A stretch of DNA of 64,000 nt from Marinifilum caeruleilacunae (lineage in GTDB: Bacteria; Bacteroidota; Bacteroidia; Bacteroidales; Marinifilaceae), in contig NZ_RZNH01000011.1 of assembly GCF_013141825.1 (NCBI RefSeq), positions 62,351-126,350 of the forward strand, given 5' to 3'. The notes under the pieces are model-generated. The model was not told the DNA's origin. It worked only from the letters and a program-made list of their open reading frames with translations, and did not search any database. The translations under genes and the position numbers were made by a program. Positions 1-10,826 of this stretch are shown piece after piece. How positions within the stretch are numbered: the stretch's first letter is position 1; each line of letters begins with the position of its first letter.

Positions 1-2354
1 TCAATTTTTTGCGCACGAACATATGTTCAAACATATCAACAAATAAAATTAAAGTTTTCCTGATATCAGGTTTAATGATATTGACTCTATCCTGTGAGAG
101 CCAGATTGAGCCAATCGAACTTGTGAATCCCAATATTGGAACAGCACACAGCAGGTGGTTTTTCTATACCCCGGCAGCATTGCCATTTGGAATGGCAAAA
201 CCGGCACCAAGTACCAATGGTCATTATGGAAATAAATGGGGCTGGGAAGCTGTAGGATATGATGACAGACATACTTCTATCGAAGGATTTGTGAATGCTC
301 ACGAGTTTCAAATTGGTGGAATTTCGCTAATGCCAACATGTGGGGTGTTGAAAACCATTCCCGGAAAACTAGACAATCCTGAAGAGGGCTATCGTTCCCG
401 TTTTAGCAAAGAAAATGAAATTGCCAAACCCGGCTACTACAGTGTTGTGCTCGATGATTACCAGGTGAAAGTGGAGCTTACTGCATCGAAACGGGTAGCT
501 TTTCACCGGTATACTTTTCCCGAAAAAACCGATGCCCATCTTATTTTTGATATTGGCAGACGACAAGGCGAGAGTGGCGCTGTAATTGACGCAATGGTGA
601 ATTGGACTTCTGCCAATACCATTGAAGGATGGGTGAGAACAGAACCCGAATATGTAAAGAAATATCAAAAAGGAGCCTACATTGACATCTTCTTCTCAGC
701 AAAAATCAACAAAGAAATTAAAGATCATGGTGTTTTTAGAAATGATTCAATTATGGTCAATGCAAACCAGCTTTCAGGAATTGGATCTGGTGCATATGCC
801 TCTTTTAAAACAAAAGAATCGGAAGTTGTCGAAGTACAAGTAGCTCTTTCCTACACTTCCATCGATAATGCCAGGGAGAGCCTGGAGGCCGAATCAACTT
901 CTTTTGATAAAGCAAGAAAATCGGCCGAGGAAATCTGGAATCATGAATTGAGCAAAATACAGGTTCGTGGTGGTTCTCATCAGGATCAGATCAAATTCTA
1001 TACTGGCCTGTATCATGCTTTACTGGGAAGAGGATTGGCCAGTGATGCAAACGGTGCTTACCCTAAAAATGATGGTTCGATTGGTCAGATTCCTTTGGAT
1101 AAAGACGGAAAACCACAATTCAACTTTTACAATACAGATGCGGTTTGGGGCGCATTTTGGAACCTGAGTCAATTGTGGACCCTGGCTTGGCCCGAATATT
1201 ACAACGACTTTGTGCAATCTCATCTGCTGGTTTATCAGGATACAGGTTGGCTGGGCGATGGTTTGGCCAATAGTCGATATGTTTCCGGGGTGGGGACCAA
1301 TTTTGTGGGTTTGATTATCGCTTCGGCATACAATTGCGGAATTCGAAACCATGATATTGATTTGGCTTTCGAAGCGGCACTTAAGAATGAGCTGGAGTGG
1401 AACAACCGACCTTATGGAGCCGGAAAACTGGATGTGAAAAGCTTTGTTGAACTGGGTTTCATTCCCCACCAGGAGGAGTGGGCAGATATTCCCGAAGCCA
1501 ATGCATTTTCGGCATCTCATGTGCTGGAATATTCGTTTAGTGCACATGCGGTGGCCAATTTTGCCAAAGCACTTGGTAAAGAGAGTGAACACAAGCAATT
1601 GGAACAGCTTTCGCATGGATGGAAAAAGATTTTTAATCCGGCAACAGGATTTATCCACCCCAAAGATGCAGGGGGAAAGTTCATTTCCAATTTTGATCCA
1701 ATGCAAGCTTGGAGAGGATTCCAGGAAGGAAATTCATGGCAGTACAGTTTCTATGTACCACATGATATTGAAGAGTTGGTTGAAAAAATTGGAGAAATAG
1801 AATTCAACCAACGCCTGGATTCCATATTTCTTTCGTCGAGAGAAATGGCTTTTGGAGGAGGAAAGGAAATTGATGCCTTTGCCGGAGTTGAAACTTTGTA
1901 CAATCATGGCAATCAGCCTAGTTTGCATATTCCCTGGTTGTACAATTTTTCGGGTCAGCCAGAGAAAAGCCAATACTGGACACGCATGATTTGCAATGAG
2001 TTCTATGGAACGGATCCAATTCATGGATATGGTTATGGACAAGATGAAGATCAGGGTCAATTGGGAGCCTGGTTTGTGATGGCTTCTATTGGTTTGTTCG
2101 ACGTGGCAGGCCTGACTCATGAAAATCCAAGCATGCAAATTGGAAGTCCTGCCTTCGATGAAATTAACATTCACTTAAATCAGGATTATTACCCTGGCAA
2201 GAAAATCCAAATCAGGCAAACGAATCATTCGGCTGAAAACCTGTTGGTGGAATCGGTAAAATTAAATGGAAAACCATTCAGCAAGCTATCAATTCCTTTT
2301 CAGGATTTGGTGAAGGGAGCAAGTCTGGAAATCAGGAAAAAATCAAAAAAATAA
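1..2354 (+). CDS. GH92 family exo-alpha-mannosidase-type lipoprotein (5' end probably outside window)
   Basis: Predicted exo-acting, calcium-dependent alpha-mannosidase of family GH92. A hydrophobic stretch ending in LTLSC gives a lipobox, so it should be a lipid-anchored periplasmic or surface enzyme. Early GH92 hallmarks are NPNIGTAHSRWFF and GWEAVGYDDRHTSIEGF. Counting from a TTG at base 9, the EGNSWQY motif carries Glu573 (catalytic acid position in characterised GH92s) and DEDQGQ carries Asp679/Asp681 (base position). The frame is open to the left edge. The only early in-frame ATG falls inside the signal peptide, so the true start is probably upstream; TTG at 9 is the only start visible. 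The next gene follows after 11 bp, indicating an operon. The linkage specificity cannot be read from the sequence. Confidence 0.88.
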   Translation, partial: NFLRTNICSNISTNKIKVFLISGLMILTLSCESQIEPIELVNPNIGTAHSRWFFYTPAALPFGMAKPAPSTNGHYGNKWGWEAVGYDDRHTSIEGFVNAHEFQIGGISLMPTCGVLKTIPGKLDNPEEGYRSRFSKENEIAKPGYYSVVLDDYQVKVELTASKRVAFHRYTFPEKTDAHLIFDIGRRQGESGAVIDAMVNWTSANTIEGWVRTEPEYVKKYQKGAYIDIFFSAKINKEIKDHGVFRNDSIMVNANQLSGIGSGAYASFKTKESEVVEVQVALSYTSIDNARESLEAESTSFDKARKSAEEIWNHELSKIQVRGGSHQDQIKFYTGLYHALLGRGLASDANGAYPKNDGSIGQIPLDKDGKPQFNFYNTDAVWGAFWNLSQLWTLAWPEYYNDFVQSHLLVYQDTGWLGDGLANSRYVSGVGTNFVGLIIASAYNCGIRNHDIDLAFEAALKNELEWNNRPYGAGKLDVKSFVELGFIPHQEEWADIPEANAFSASHVLEYSFSAHAVANFAKALGKESEHKQLEQLSHGWKKIFNPATGFIHPKDAGGKFISNFDPMQAWRGFQEGNSWQYSFYVPHDIEELVEKIGEIEFNQRLDSIFLSSREMAFGGGKEIDAFAGVETLYNHGNQPSLHIPWLYNFSGQPEKSQYWTRMICNEFYGTDPIHGYGYGQDEDQGQLGAWFVMASIGLFDVAGLTHENPSMQIGSPAFDEINIHLNQDYYPGKKIQIRQTNHSAENLLVESVKLNGKPFSKLSIPFQDLVKGASLEIRKKSKK

Positions 2355-2365
2355 TTGATATCAAC

Positions 2366-3658
2366 ATGAAAAGTAGGATAATGTTACTATGGCTTGCCAT
2401 TGCAACAATGGCTTGTACGCAGCAAACGAAAGTGAGCAAGGAATTGAAACAATCCATTCAAAAAAATGAGAGCTTCGAATATGTGAAGAAAAGAGCATTG
2501 GAGGTTGTAAAAACAGGCTTTAATGCTGGAGATGGTTATGGTGAAGTGTGGATTCGCGATTACAATACATTCATTGAACTCTCAGCCGAAGTGTATGCAC
2601 AAGAGGAACTAAAGGAAAACTTGCGTGTATTTTTCCGTTTGCAAGGTGATGATGGAAATATCATAGACGGATTTATTCCCAAAGAAAAAGCGGTTGATGT
2701 TGATGGTGGATACACCTATATCTACAACGATTTGGAACCTACCTATTGCGGACATAAAAACACGGTAGAAACCGATCATGAAGCCTCTTTGATTCAGGCT
2801 GTTTACAAGTATGTTCAGAAAACAGGCGACAAGGCATTTTTGCTTGAAAAAATTGGAGACAAAAGTGTTATTGATCGATTGGAATGGTCATTGGAGTTTT
2901 TACGAAATCACCGCTGGAGCAAAGAGCATGGAATGATTTTCGGAGCCACAACTTCCGATTGGGGAGATGTTCAACATTGTCATCCCTGGGGAGTATACAT
3001 TACAGAAGATACCAAGTATTGTGTGGATATTTACGACAATGCCATGTTCCTAATTGCCATTGATAATTTAATGGATCTGGATCCTTCCAAATCCGAGAAG
3101 TGGCAAGAAAGAAGAGACCAATTGGCTAAAAACACAATGAAACATTTATGGGATGAGGAAAACCAGAAATTCATTCCTCATGTCTATCTCGATGGTTCCC
3201 CATTTCCTGAAAACTTTAAGGAAAATGAGATCTACTACCATGGAGGAACAGCCATTGCCATTGAAGCTGGTTTACTGTCAAAAGATCAAATTAAAACCGC
3301 TCTGGAGAAAATGATTTCCAACGTAAAAGCCTCAGGTGCTGGTTCCATTGGTCTAACCATGTATCCGCCATATCCGGAAGGGTATTTTGAGAACAAAGGA
3401 ATGTATCCTTACGGATATCAAAACGGAGGCGACTGGACCTGGTTTGGAGGCAGGATGATTCAACAACTGGTGCACTATGGTTTCTACCAGGAAGCCTACG
3501 AAAACTTACTTCCAATGACTGATAGAGTGATGCAGAATAAAGGCTTTTACGAATGGTACACGGTAAAAAATGAGCCAACTGGTTCGGGCACCTTTCGTGG
3601 ATCGGCAGGAGTGCTCTACAAAGCAATTGAAATGTTAGAAGATGCAGTTGAAAAATAG
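2366..3658 (+). CDS. Exported (alpha/alpha)6-barrel glycosidase, lipoprotein, specificity unknown
   Basis: A 430-residue lipoprotein (lipobox ending ATMAC, Cys17). The body looks like a six-hairpin glycosidase: [35 protein letters not shown] and a C-terminal [15 protein letters not shown] resemble the alpha/alpha barrels of GH63/GH37-type enzymes. It sits 11 bp after the first GH92 and runs into the isomerase-like gene, so it is most likely co-expressed and acts on the same mannose-containing glycan. The Trp-Ile-Arg-Asp and Ser-Asp-Trp-Gly-Asp clusters are candidate catalytic sites, by analogy only. The fold class is fairly clear but the family number and substrate are not. Confidence 0.7.
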   Translation: MKSRIMLLWLAIATMACTQQTKVSKELKQSIQKNESFEYVKKRALEVVKTGFNAGDGYGEVWIRDYNTFIELSAEVYAQEELKENLRVFFRLQGDDGNIIDGFIPKEKAVDVDGGYTYIYNDLEPTYCGHKNTVETDHEASLIQAVYKYVQKTGDKAFLLEKIGDKSVIDRLEWSLEFLRNHRWSKEHGMIFGATTSDWGDVQHCHPWGVYITEDTKYCVDIYDNAMFLIAIDNLMDLDPSKSEKWQERRDQLAKNTMKHLWDEENQKFIPHVYLDGSPFPENFKENEIYYHGGTAIAIEAGLLSKDQIKTALEKMISNVKASGAGSIGLTMYPPYPEGYFENKGMYPYGYQNGGDWTWFGGRMIQQLVHYGFYQEAYENLLPMTDRVMQNKGFYEWYTVKNEPTGSGTFRGSAGVLYKAIEMLEDAVEK

Positions 3659-3665
3659 AACGGTA

Positions 3666-5426
3666 ATGGAGAAAAGAAAATCAGAGCAATATCTGCTTCC
3701 TCTTCAAAGGAAAGAGACTGAAAAAGGAAAATACGATTTGTATCCATCTCTTAAAATAGAAGATGGGAAAATTGAAGTGGGATACAAGAAGCTGGTTCAG
3801 GAGTTAAAGCACGAAAAGTGCATCATTATCGATGGATATGTTGGTGTTTTCTATTATGAAATGAAAGATCAAATCAACACTGAATTCGAAAAGCTGGGCA
3901 AAAAAGTACAGTGGACCGATGTGTCTGAGTGCATGAAACCCGAATCGAAGATTGATGAGCTGATTGAGCCATTTTTAGGTGGCGATAATCCAATTTTTGG
4001 AACAAGGGCAAGCATTTCACTTCATGATTTTTTCGATCAGCGAAAGCTGAATTCTACAGCTGAGAATTTGAATGCCGATGTGAATATTATTTACGGTCCT
4101 GGAGCTTCTTTGTGCAATTGGAAAGGCAAATTGATCTATATTGATTTGCCAAAGAATGAGCTGCAATTTAGAGCTCGTGCGCAAAGCATTTGCAATTTAG
4201 GAGCAAGTGTTCCATTCGAGATCAAACCCATGTACAAACGCTTCTATTTTGTCGATTGGATTGTTCTGAATGAACACAAACAAAAACTACTTCCTGAAAT
4301 TGATTTTGTAATTGATGAACAACGCCTGGATGTAATCACCTGGATGAGGGGAGTTGATTTGAGAGATGGATTACAAAATATGGCAAACAATATCTTTCGC
4401 GTTCGCCCCTGGTTCGAGCCGGGTGCGTGGGGAGGACAATGGGCCATGAATAAAATAGATGGACTGAACAAAGAGGTGGTAAACTATGCATGGTCCTTCG
4501 AACTGATTGTTCCCGAAAATGGCCTGCTTTTCGAAAGTGGAGGAAACTTGCTTGAGATATCCTTCGATTGCATCATGTATCAGGAAAGCGAAGCAGTTAT
4601 GGGAAAACACTCAAAGCAGTTCGGATATGAGTTCCCAATCCGATTCGACTTTCTGGATACTTTTGATGGAGGGAACCTCTCCATCCAATGTCACCCGCAA
4701 ACAGAATATATCCAAAAACATTTTGGCGAGAGCTTTACACAGGAAGAAACCTATTATATACTCGATGCGGGGAAAGATGCAAAATGTTACCTGGGTTTTC
4801 AGGAAGATATTGATCCTAAAAAATTTGAGGCCGATTTACAATTCAGCTTCGAAAACAAAAAGGCAATTGATATCACCAAACATGTACAAATCCATGACTC
4901 CAGGAAGCATGATTTGTTCCTGATTCCTCCAGGAACCATACATGGGTCGGGAATCGATAACCTGGTACTTGAAATCAGCACAACACCATACATCTTCACC
5001 TTTAAAATGTACGATTGGCTGCGCGTGGATTTCGATGGGAAACCTCGTCCGATAAATGTTGAAAGAGGCATGGAAAACCTTTGTTTCGATCGCAAAGGAG
5101 AGTATGTACAAGAGAAGTTGATCTCTCATCCTTATCTTCTGAATGAAGGCTTGGATTGGAAGCAATATCACCTACCAACACATGAAAAACATACTTACGA
5201 TGTACACAGGTATCATTTGCTTACAGAAGTAGAAATTGATACCGAAAACCGCTGTAATGTTCTTTCGCTTGTAGAAGGCCAGAGCATTGTGGTTGAAAGC
5301 AAAAATGGAATGCGCCAACGCTTCAACTATGCTGAAACCTTTGTAATTCCTGCTGCAGCTGGCTCTTATAAAATCATTAACGAGTCGGAAGAAGAAATCA
5401 TGCTGGTAAAAGCTTTTATGAAATAA
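3666..5426 (+). CDS. Class I mannose-6-phosphate isomerase-like protein with extra N-terminal domain
   Basis: 586 residues without a signal peptide, so cytoplasmic. The C-terminal half carries the type I phosphomannose isomerase signature: GAWGGQW, then [10 protein letters not shown] (Gln and His zinc ligands), ETYYILD (Glu ligand) and PPGTIHGSG (His ligand). The zinc site therefore appears complete. It would convert mannose-6-phosphate to fructose-6-phosphate, fitting its place among alpha-mannosidase genes. The first ~230 residues are not part of classical Man[17 protein letters not shown] resembles the start of a nucleotide-kinase fold but lacks a GKS/T P-loop. The ATG at 3666 is preferred because it follows the upstream stop; an ATG at 3642 would overlap the previous gene by 17 bp. 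The total is well above the 300-400 residues usual for ManA. Confidence 0.75.
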   Translation: MEKRKSEQYLLPLQRKETEKGKYDLYPSLKIEDGKIEVGYKKLVQELKHEKCIIIDGYVGVFYYEMKDQINTEFEKLGKKVQWTDVSECMKPESKIDELIEPFLGGDNPIFGTRASISLHDFFDQRKLNSTAENLNADVNIIYGPGASLCNWKGKLIYIDLPKNELQFRARAQSICNLGASVPFEIKPMYKRFYFVDWIVLNEHKQKLLPEIDFVIDEQRLDVITWMRGVDLRDGLQNMANNIFRVRPWFEPGAWGGQWAMNKIDGLNKEVVNYAWSFELIVPENGLLFESGGNLLEISFDCIMYQESEAVMGKHSKQFGYEFPIRFDFLDTFDGGNLSIQCHPQTEYIQKHFGESFTQEETYYILDAGKDAKCYLGFQEDIDPKKFEADLQFSFENKKAIDITKHVQIHDSRKHDLFLIPPGTIHGSGIDNLVLEISTTPYIFTFKMYDWLRVDFDGKPRPINVERGMENLCFDRKGEYVQEKLISHPYLLNEGLDWKQYHLPTHEKHTYDVHRYHLLTEVEIDTENRCNVLSLVEGQSIVVESKNGMRQRFNYAETFVIPAAAGSYKIINESEEEIMLVKAFMK

Positions 5427-5450
5427 TTATTTGCCCAAAATAGATCTAAA

Positions 5451-8400
5451 ATGAAGAAACTTAGCTTAATAATAACCTTGGCTAGCCTGATAATATCATC
5501 CTGTACTTCCCCTCAAAAAACCATATGGAAGATTGGTGAGAATGACAATTCAGGTGCCGAGTTTGCCTTATCCAATCATGGGTATAAGGATTATATTGCA
5601 AACGATTTTGGTTGGGAAGACAAATATTTCCTGGTTGGAAAATCGGAAGAAAAGAAAGATTGGCCATACATCATTCCGGGAATTAGCGATACCTGGGGAG
5701 GAACCTACGGAACATCAGGCTGGAGATCCAGCACTTTAAATATTCTGTTTGGTATCGATAAATTACCAAAATCGGGAGAGTGGAAACTAACTGTTGACGT
5801 GCTGGATTGTAACTCTGAAGATTTGCCGCTTTTTAAGATTACTGTAAATGGTAAATCGTGGAAATATCGTTTGCCAGCAATGAATAAAAATTCCAAAATT
5901 GATGTTTCACCAATAGATTCATCGGAATATCTGATTGAAATTCCTTTGTCGAATGAAATTATGAAAGAAGGGGGAAATGAAATTTCTCTAAGTACGATTG
6001 AAGGTTCATGGATCAAGTTCGATCAAATTAAATTGGAAGGACCAGGAAAGGCAGAACTTCGTCAGGCAAATTCAATTCACTTGCGTGATGTTTCGGCTGC
6101 AGATTATGAACTGGAATTAGATGGAAAATCGTACCAGGCATTGCTTGTTGATCTTGAACATTTATCGGGCAAACCAGAGCTGAAAGTGTTCTTGGATGGA
6201 GAAGAAATCTTTACTGAATTTGTTGAAAAAGGAAGATATCAGTTTGAAGCTCCAATGCCATCGGTTCAAAGCAAAATGAAAAGCAAGTATAGCATTTATG
6301 TAGATGAAAAGGAGGTTGAATCTGGCGAAATAGATCGAATGCCTTGCGACACGATAACACCTGCAGAATATGTTGATACAAAAATGGGAGCGGGGCATTC
6401 TCGCTGGATGATTGCACCCGGACCTTGGATGCCCTTTAGTATGGTGAAATTGAGTCCGGATAATCAAAACGCCGCCTGGCAGGGAGGATATGAACCAAAT
6501 TTTGAATCGATTGGTTGCTTTAGCCACATTCATGAATGGACCATTGCCGGCTTGGGAATGATGCCAACTAATGGGCCACTGCAAATTAAGGTGGGAGATC
6601 AGATGGATCCGGATAGTGGATATCGATCAAGAATCGATAAATCGACAGAAGAAGCTCCTTTGGGCTATTATCGTGTGGATTTGAGCGATTATAACATTAC
6701 GGCAGAACTTACTTCTACAACCCGATGTGGATTCCAGAGATATACTTTCCCGGATTCTTTGGAAAACAGAATCTTAATCGATTTGCAAATTCCTTGTGAA
6801 TATACTTACCAGAATAAGGAAGTTGAACTGAAACAGGTGAATGAATATCGAATTGAAGGCTTTTCGCACCAGTTAACCGAAAATACCTGGGCTGGCGGAA
6901 TCGATCAGGAATACACCATTTACTTTGTGATTGAGTTCGATCAGCCAATTCATAAAATGGGAACATGGATTAATGATATAGTGTCAGATTCAAAATCCAT
7001 CCGAGCAAAAGAGGTAAAAGATACAGGTTGTTTTGTTGAGTTTGATACTAATGCACAAAAGCAGGTACAAGTTCGAACCGGAATTTCATATGTGAGCATA
7101 AAAAATGCTGGAGAAAACCTTAAAAAGGAGATCAGTGATCCGTTCGGTTGGAGTTTTGAAGCTGTTCGAAATTACCATGTATCGGAATGGAACAAACTGA
7201 TGGGGCGAGTGAAGATTTCGACCCATGACAGAACTGAGAAAAAGCGTTTTTACAATGCCACGTATCGTTCCATTTGTAGCCGAAATATTTTCTCGGATGT
7301 AAACGGAGAATGGCGCGATGCCGATGAGAAAATCAGGAGAATGAAAGATCCTTCTTCACCAGCACTGGGTTGCGATGCATTCTGGAACACCTTCTGGAAT
7401 TTAAATCAGTTTTGGAACCTTATTACACCAGAATGGAGCAACCGTTGGGTAAAATCGCAACTGGCCATGTACGATGCTAATGGCTGGTTGGCCAAAGGAC
7501 CTGCAGGAATGGAGTATGTTCCGGTAATGGTAGCTGAGCACGAAATTCCTCTAATTGTTGGTGCTTACCAAATGGGAATTCGCGATTATGATGTTGAGAA
7601 AGCATACCAGGCGGTAAGAAAGATGCAAACTACTCCGGCCCGAAAAGTGGGTGGCGGATTTGCAGGCAACCGTGATTTAGTCACTTATCTGAAGCATGGA
7701 TATGTGCCTTATGATGAAGGCCGTTTCTCCAATTCACTGGAATACTCATACGATGATTGGACGGTGTCGCAATTTGCAAAAGCGCTTGGCAAAACATCCG
7801 ATTATCAAATGTTTTTAAAGCGAGGATATAACTGGCGAAATGTAATTGATAAAGACATGGGATATGCCAGAATGAAGGATGCTAAAGGCAATTGGAAAGA
7901 AGATTTTGATCCGTATCAATCGGGTGCAAACCACCATTACGTGGAAGGGAATTCCTGGCAGTTGACCTATTTTGTGCCCCAGGATGTTCCTGCACTGGCT
8001 AAAGCCATTGGAAAAGAGCGATTTATAAAACGATTGGATTGGGGATTTACCGAGAGTGATAAAACCCGTTTCAACGGAATGAATGATCAGTATTGGAACT
8101 ATCCGGTGATGCAGGGAAATCAACAATCCATGCACTTTGCATTCTTATTTAATTGGGTTGGAAAACCATGGTTAACGCAAAAGTGGAGCCGTGCAATCAT
8201 CGATAGATATTACGGAATAGGCGTTTCCAATGCTTATTTGGGCGATGAGGATCAGGGACAAATGAGTGGCTGGTTGGTGATGGCCTCTTTAGGATTGTTC
8301 CAAACCGATGGAGGTTGTAGTACAGAACCCGTTTATGAAATTGCAAGTCCGCTTTACGAAAAGGTAGAAATAGATTTGGGCCGCCAATTCGGAAGAGGCG

Positions 8401-8582
8401 AAAAGTTTGTGATTGAAGCGAAAAATGCCTCACGACTCAACAAATACGTGCAATCTGCAAACTTAAATGGCGAGACTTTACAAGACTTTAAATTTCCTGC
8501 AAGGGAACTGTTAAAAGGAGGGAAGTTGGAGTTAGAAATGGGGCCTGAGCCGAATAAGAATTGGGGAGTTATTGAACAATAA
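5451..8582 (+). CDS. GH92 alpha-mannosidase-type lipoprotein with N-terminal carbohydrate-binding-like modules
   Basis: 1043 residues. Signal peptide ends IISSC (lipobox). Residues ~25-200 (TIWKIGENDNSG through SWIKFDQIKLEGPG) resemble the beta-sandwich third domain of PL4-type rhamnogalacturonan lyases, probably carbohydrate binding. A second small beta-rich region follows to ~300. GH92 starts near residue 305 (DTKMGAGHSRWMIAPGPW). Glu832 in EGNSWQL and Asp932/Asp934 in GDEDQGQMSGW occupy the acid and base positions, and SLEYSYDDW is the usual GH92 core motif. It differs from the other GH92 in having SHIHEWTIAGLG where that one has AHEFQIGG, so the two enzymes probably prefer different linkages or aglycones. 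It lies 24 bp after the isomerase gene in the same run. Confidence 0.88.
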   Translation: MKKLSLIITLASLIISSCTSPQKTIWKIGENDNSGAEFALSNHGYKDYIANDFGWEDKYFLVGKSEEKKDWPYIIPGISDTWGGTYGTSGWRSSTLNILFGIDKLPKSGEWKLTVDVLDCNSEDLPLFKITVNGKSWKYRLPAMNKNSKIDVSPIDSSEYLIEIPLSNEIMKEGGNEISLSTIEGSWIKFDQIKLEGPGKAELRQANSIHLRDVSAADYELELDGKSYQALLVDLEHLSGKPELKVFLDGEEIFTEFVEKGRYQFEAPMPSVQSKMKSKYSIYVDEKEVESGEIDRMPCDTITPAEYVDTKMGAGHSRWMIAPGPWMPFSMVKLSPDNQNAAWQGGYEPNFESIGCFSHIHEWTIAGLGMMPTNGPLQIKVGDQMDPDSGYRSRIDKSTEEAPLGYYRVDLSDYNITAELTSTTRCGFQRYTFPDSLENRILIDLQIPCEYTYQNKEVELKQVNEYRIEGFSHQLTENTWAGGIDQEYTIYFVIEFDQPIHKMGTWINDIVSDSKSIRAKEVKDTGCFVEFDTNAQKQVQVRTGISYVSIKNAGENLKKEISDPFGWSFEAVRNYHVSEWNKLMGRVKISTHDRTEKKRFYNATYRSICSRNIFSDVNGEWRDADEKIRRMKDPSSPALGCDAFWNTFWNLNQFWNLITPEWSNRWVKSQLAMYDANGWLAKGPAGMEYVPVMVAEHEIPLIVGAYQMGIRDYDVEKAYQAVRKMQTTPARKVGGGFAGNRDLVTYLKHGYVPYDEGRFSNSLEYSYDDWTVSQFAKALGKTSDYQMFLKRGYNWRNVIDKDMGYARMKDAKGNWKEDFDPYQSGANHHYVEGNSWQLTYFVPQDVPALAKAIGKERFIKRLDWGFTESDKTRFNGMNDQYWNYPVMQGNQQSMHFAFLFNWVGKPWLTQKWSRAIIDRYYGIGVSNAYLGDEDQGQMSGWLVMASLGLFQTDGGCSTEPVYEIASPLYEKVEIDLGRQFGRGEKFVIEAKNASRLNKYVQSANLNGETLQDFKFPARELLKGGKLELEMGPEPNKNWGVIEQ

Positions 8583-8597
8583 AAAAACATTAACGAG

Positions 8598-10766
8598 ATG
8601 AAAAGGATAAAAATTCTAATTGTAAGTTTGCTAATAAGCTTAACAGGAATTACTCAGCATAAAATTACACCTGCCAGTCCTGAATATTATGCAATGGATC
8701 GGGAAGATATCCATTTTGATGATCAACAGGTGCTTTTGGTCAACTATCGTGGTTTTGTATCGCCTCAGCAGTATAGTGTTACCCAGTTTACCAATGTGCA
8801 GTTTGAACCCATAGAGGCACACAAATATCAATTTAACTTGAATTTTTATGATAAGGACACAAAACGTCTAATCGAGGATGATGTACCGACCAAATGGAAA
8901 TCGTGGATTGATGATGGTAAAAGTTACGATCCATTAGGTTCTAATTTTCGACCCAATTCACCATCCATTATGGTAACACAAGATGAAAAATGGCAACCTA
9001 ACCAATATTATCGTTCGGCCACATTTCATAAAGAATATAACAACACTTGGGTGAGTTTTGGAGCAAAAAGCTGGACCAGTGTAGCCAATAATGATGATGA
9101 GGTTTTTATCAAATTGCAATTGAGCAACAGGAATTCAAAGAATCTTGAGATGACCCTGATTCCAAACCAGATTGCTGAACACCTGTATTGCTCTTTTAGA
9201 GAAGGCAATACAACGGCAAAACAAATAGATGCTTTTACCATTGGAAGTGAAGTGGCTCATGCAAGAGTTTCTTCATCCATCAAGGAAATTAGTGATAAAG
9301 GTTTTGAGATATCGATACCAGCTGGAAAAACGAAAACCTACTTTTTTGCCATTAAATTTTACCAGCCGGATCAATCAGAACCTGCAATTGTTCAAAATGA
9401 TATCAAAGAACGAATGGAGGTGGCTGATCAAAAAACAAGAGAGATGCTTGCCTGGGCTTACAATCAATTACCTCAACTCTCTTCTGCAAACCAGGAATTG
9501 GTGGAGTATTACTACCGATGCATGTTATCAGTAATGATGTGTCGATATGAAAACCCAAACTACATTACAGACGTGTTTTGGGCAGTTGGTACCTGGCCAT
9601 TTACCATTAGTTGGGATAATTCATATTCTTCAGATGTACTTGCAATGCTCGAACCGGAAAGCCTGAAAGGAGCAATTTTAACCGATTTTGAACATGTAAA
9701 AATGAAACGTACCTATGTGGGCTGGAACGGCGCTTTTTGGGATAATTTATACATACAGGAGCCTTTTGCCTTGCAGGTGATGATCGAGGCTTATTTGCGT
9801 CATACAAATGACTATTCATTATTTACAACAAAAGCCTCTGGAAAATCTGTTTGGGAATGGATGCAAGGATGGGTGAATGAACTTGAAAACAATTATACCA
9901 ACGATTTGGGCTTAATTGATGTAGGATATAACACCGAAAAAATCATTGAAATCAGAACTGATGGATACAATCATGTTGTTCCCATTACGAATACTTTAAC
10001 CATTGATTTGTTGTATACAATGGCAGAATGGGCTGAGAGACTTGGCGATAAAAAGCTACAAGCAAAGTATTTTAAGAATGCAAAAAAACTGGAAACTTTG
10101 GTCGATAAACATCTTTGGAATCAAGAATTAGCCTGGTTTGATAATCTTTATCCTGATGGCTCAAAAACAAGCATCTGGACCTACCATTTGTTTGATATGT
10201 TGGGAGCAGATTACCTGTCTGATCAGCAATCCTATGGATTGGTTAGTCATTTGCAGGAAGGTGAGTTTCTTGGGAAATTTGGCGTTTATTCTATTGCCCG
10301 CCGCGATTCTGTCCACTGGGATTTAATTGATTCAGATTGGGGTGGAGGCGGACAATATGCCGGAATGCCTGGAAGAATATCCCGCAACTTGTATCAAAAA
10401 GGCTTCGCGGGAAAAGGTTGGGATGTGCTAAAACGCAACATCAGGTATATTGAGTATTTTCCTTACCTGCCACAAAATCCACGTATCGATACTCCGGAAC
10501 AAGATCGTTCTTCAATGCCTGTACAAATAGCAGCTGGGGCAGGAATGGAGGCCGTTATTTTTGGAACATTTGGTATAAACATAGAAGGCGATACTCTTAG
10601 TATTAAACCATTTAATCACGAAGATATTGGAGAAGCTATACTTAGCAATATCAAGTTTAAGGGGAGAACCTTTGGAATTCAGTTAAACAGAAAAACATTC
10701 TTGGTATATGAGAATGATAAACTGATTGCCACCAAATTCTATGGAGAATCATTTCTGATAAAATAA
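8598..10766 (+). CDS. Exported glycoside hydrolase with (alpha/alpha)6 barrel, family not assigned
   Basis: 722 residues with an N-terminal signal segment (KILIVSLLISLTGIT) and no lipobox Cys. The first ~270 residues are beta-rich. The remainder looks like a mannosylglycerate-hydrolase/GH63-like alpha barrel: DVFWAVGTWPFTISWDNSYSSDVLAML, GWNGAFWDNLYIQEPFALQVMIEAYL, LWNQELAWFDNLYPDG and DLIDSDWGGGGQYAGMPGRI. These Trp/Asp-rich segments are typical of inverting six-hairpin glycosidases. It starts 15 bp after the second GH92. It may trim side chains or core residues left by the mannosidases. The fold is reasonably supported, the specificity unknown. Confidence 0.65.
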   Translation: MKRIKILIVSLLISLTGITQHKITPASPEYYAMDREDIHFDDQQVLLVNYRGFVSPQQYSVTQFTNVQFEPIEAHKYQFNLNFYDKDTKRLIEDDVPTKWKSWIDDGKSYDPLGSNFRPNSPSIMVTQDEKWQPNQYYRSATFHKEYNNTWVSFGAKSWTSVANNDDEVFIKLQLSNRNSKNLEMTLIPNQIAEHLYCSFREGNTTAKQIDAFTIGSEVAHARVSSSIKEISDKGFEISIPAGKTKTYFFAIKFYQPDQSEPAIVQNDIKERMEVADQKTREMLAWAYNQLPQLSSANQELVEYYYRCMLSVMMCRYENPNYITDVFWAVGTWPFTISWDNSYSSDVLAMLEPESLKGAILTDFEHVKMKRTYVGWNGAFWDNLYIQEPFALQVMIEAYLRHTNDYSLFTTKASGKSVWEWMQGWVNELENNYTNDLGLIDVGYNTEKIIEIRTDGYNHVVPITNTLTIDLLYTMAEWAERLGDKKLQAKYFKNAKKLETLVDKHLWNQELAWFDNLYPDGSKTSIWTYHLFDMLGADYLSDQQSYGLVSHLQEGEFLGKFGVYSIARRDSVHWDLIDSDWGGGGQYAGMPGRISRNLYQKGFAGKGWDVLKRNIRYIEYFPYLPQNPRIDTPEQDRSSMPVQIAAGAGMEAVIFGTFGINIEGDTLSIKPFNHEDIGEAILSNIKFKGRTFGIQLNRKTFLVYENDKLIATKFYGESFLIK

Positions 10767-10826
10767 AGTGTGAGCAAAATAAGGAGGTGTGATAGTTTAC
10801 AGTGGATCTTCACATCTAATAATTAC

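Noticed and set aside
1020-1706. A 228-codon open frame on the minus strand
   Set aside because: It lies fully antisense to the conserved GH92 coding sequence and has no recognisable motif.
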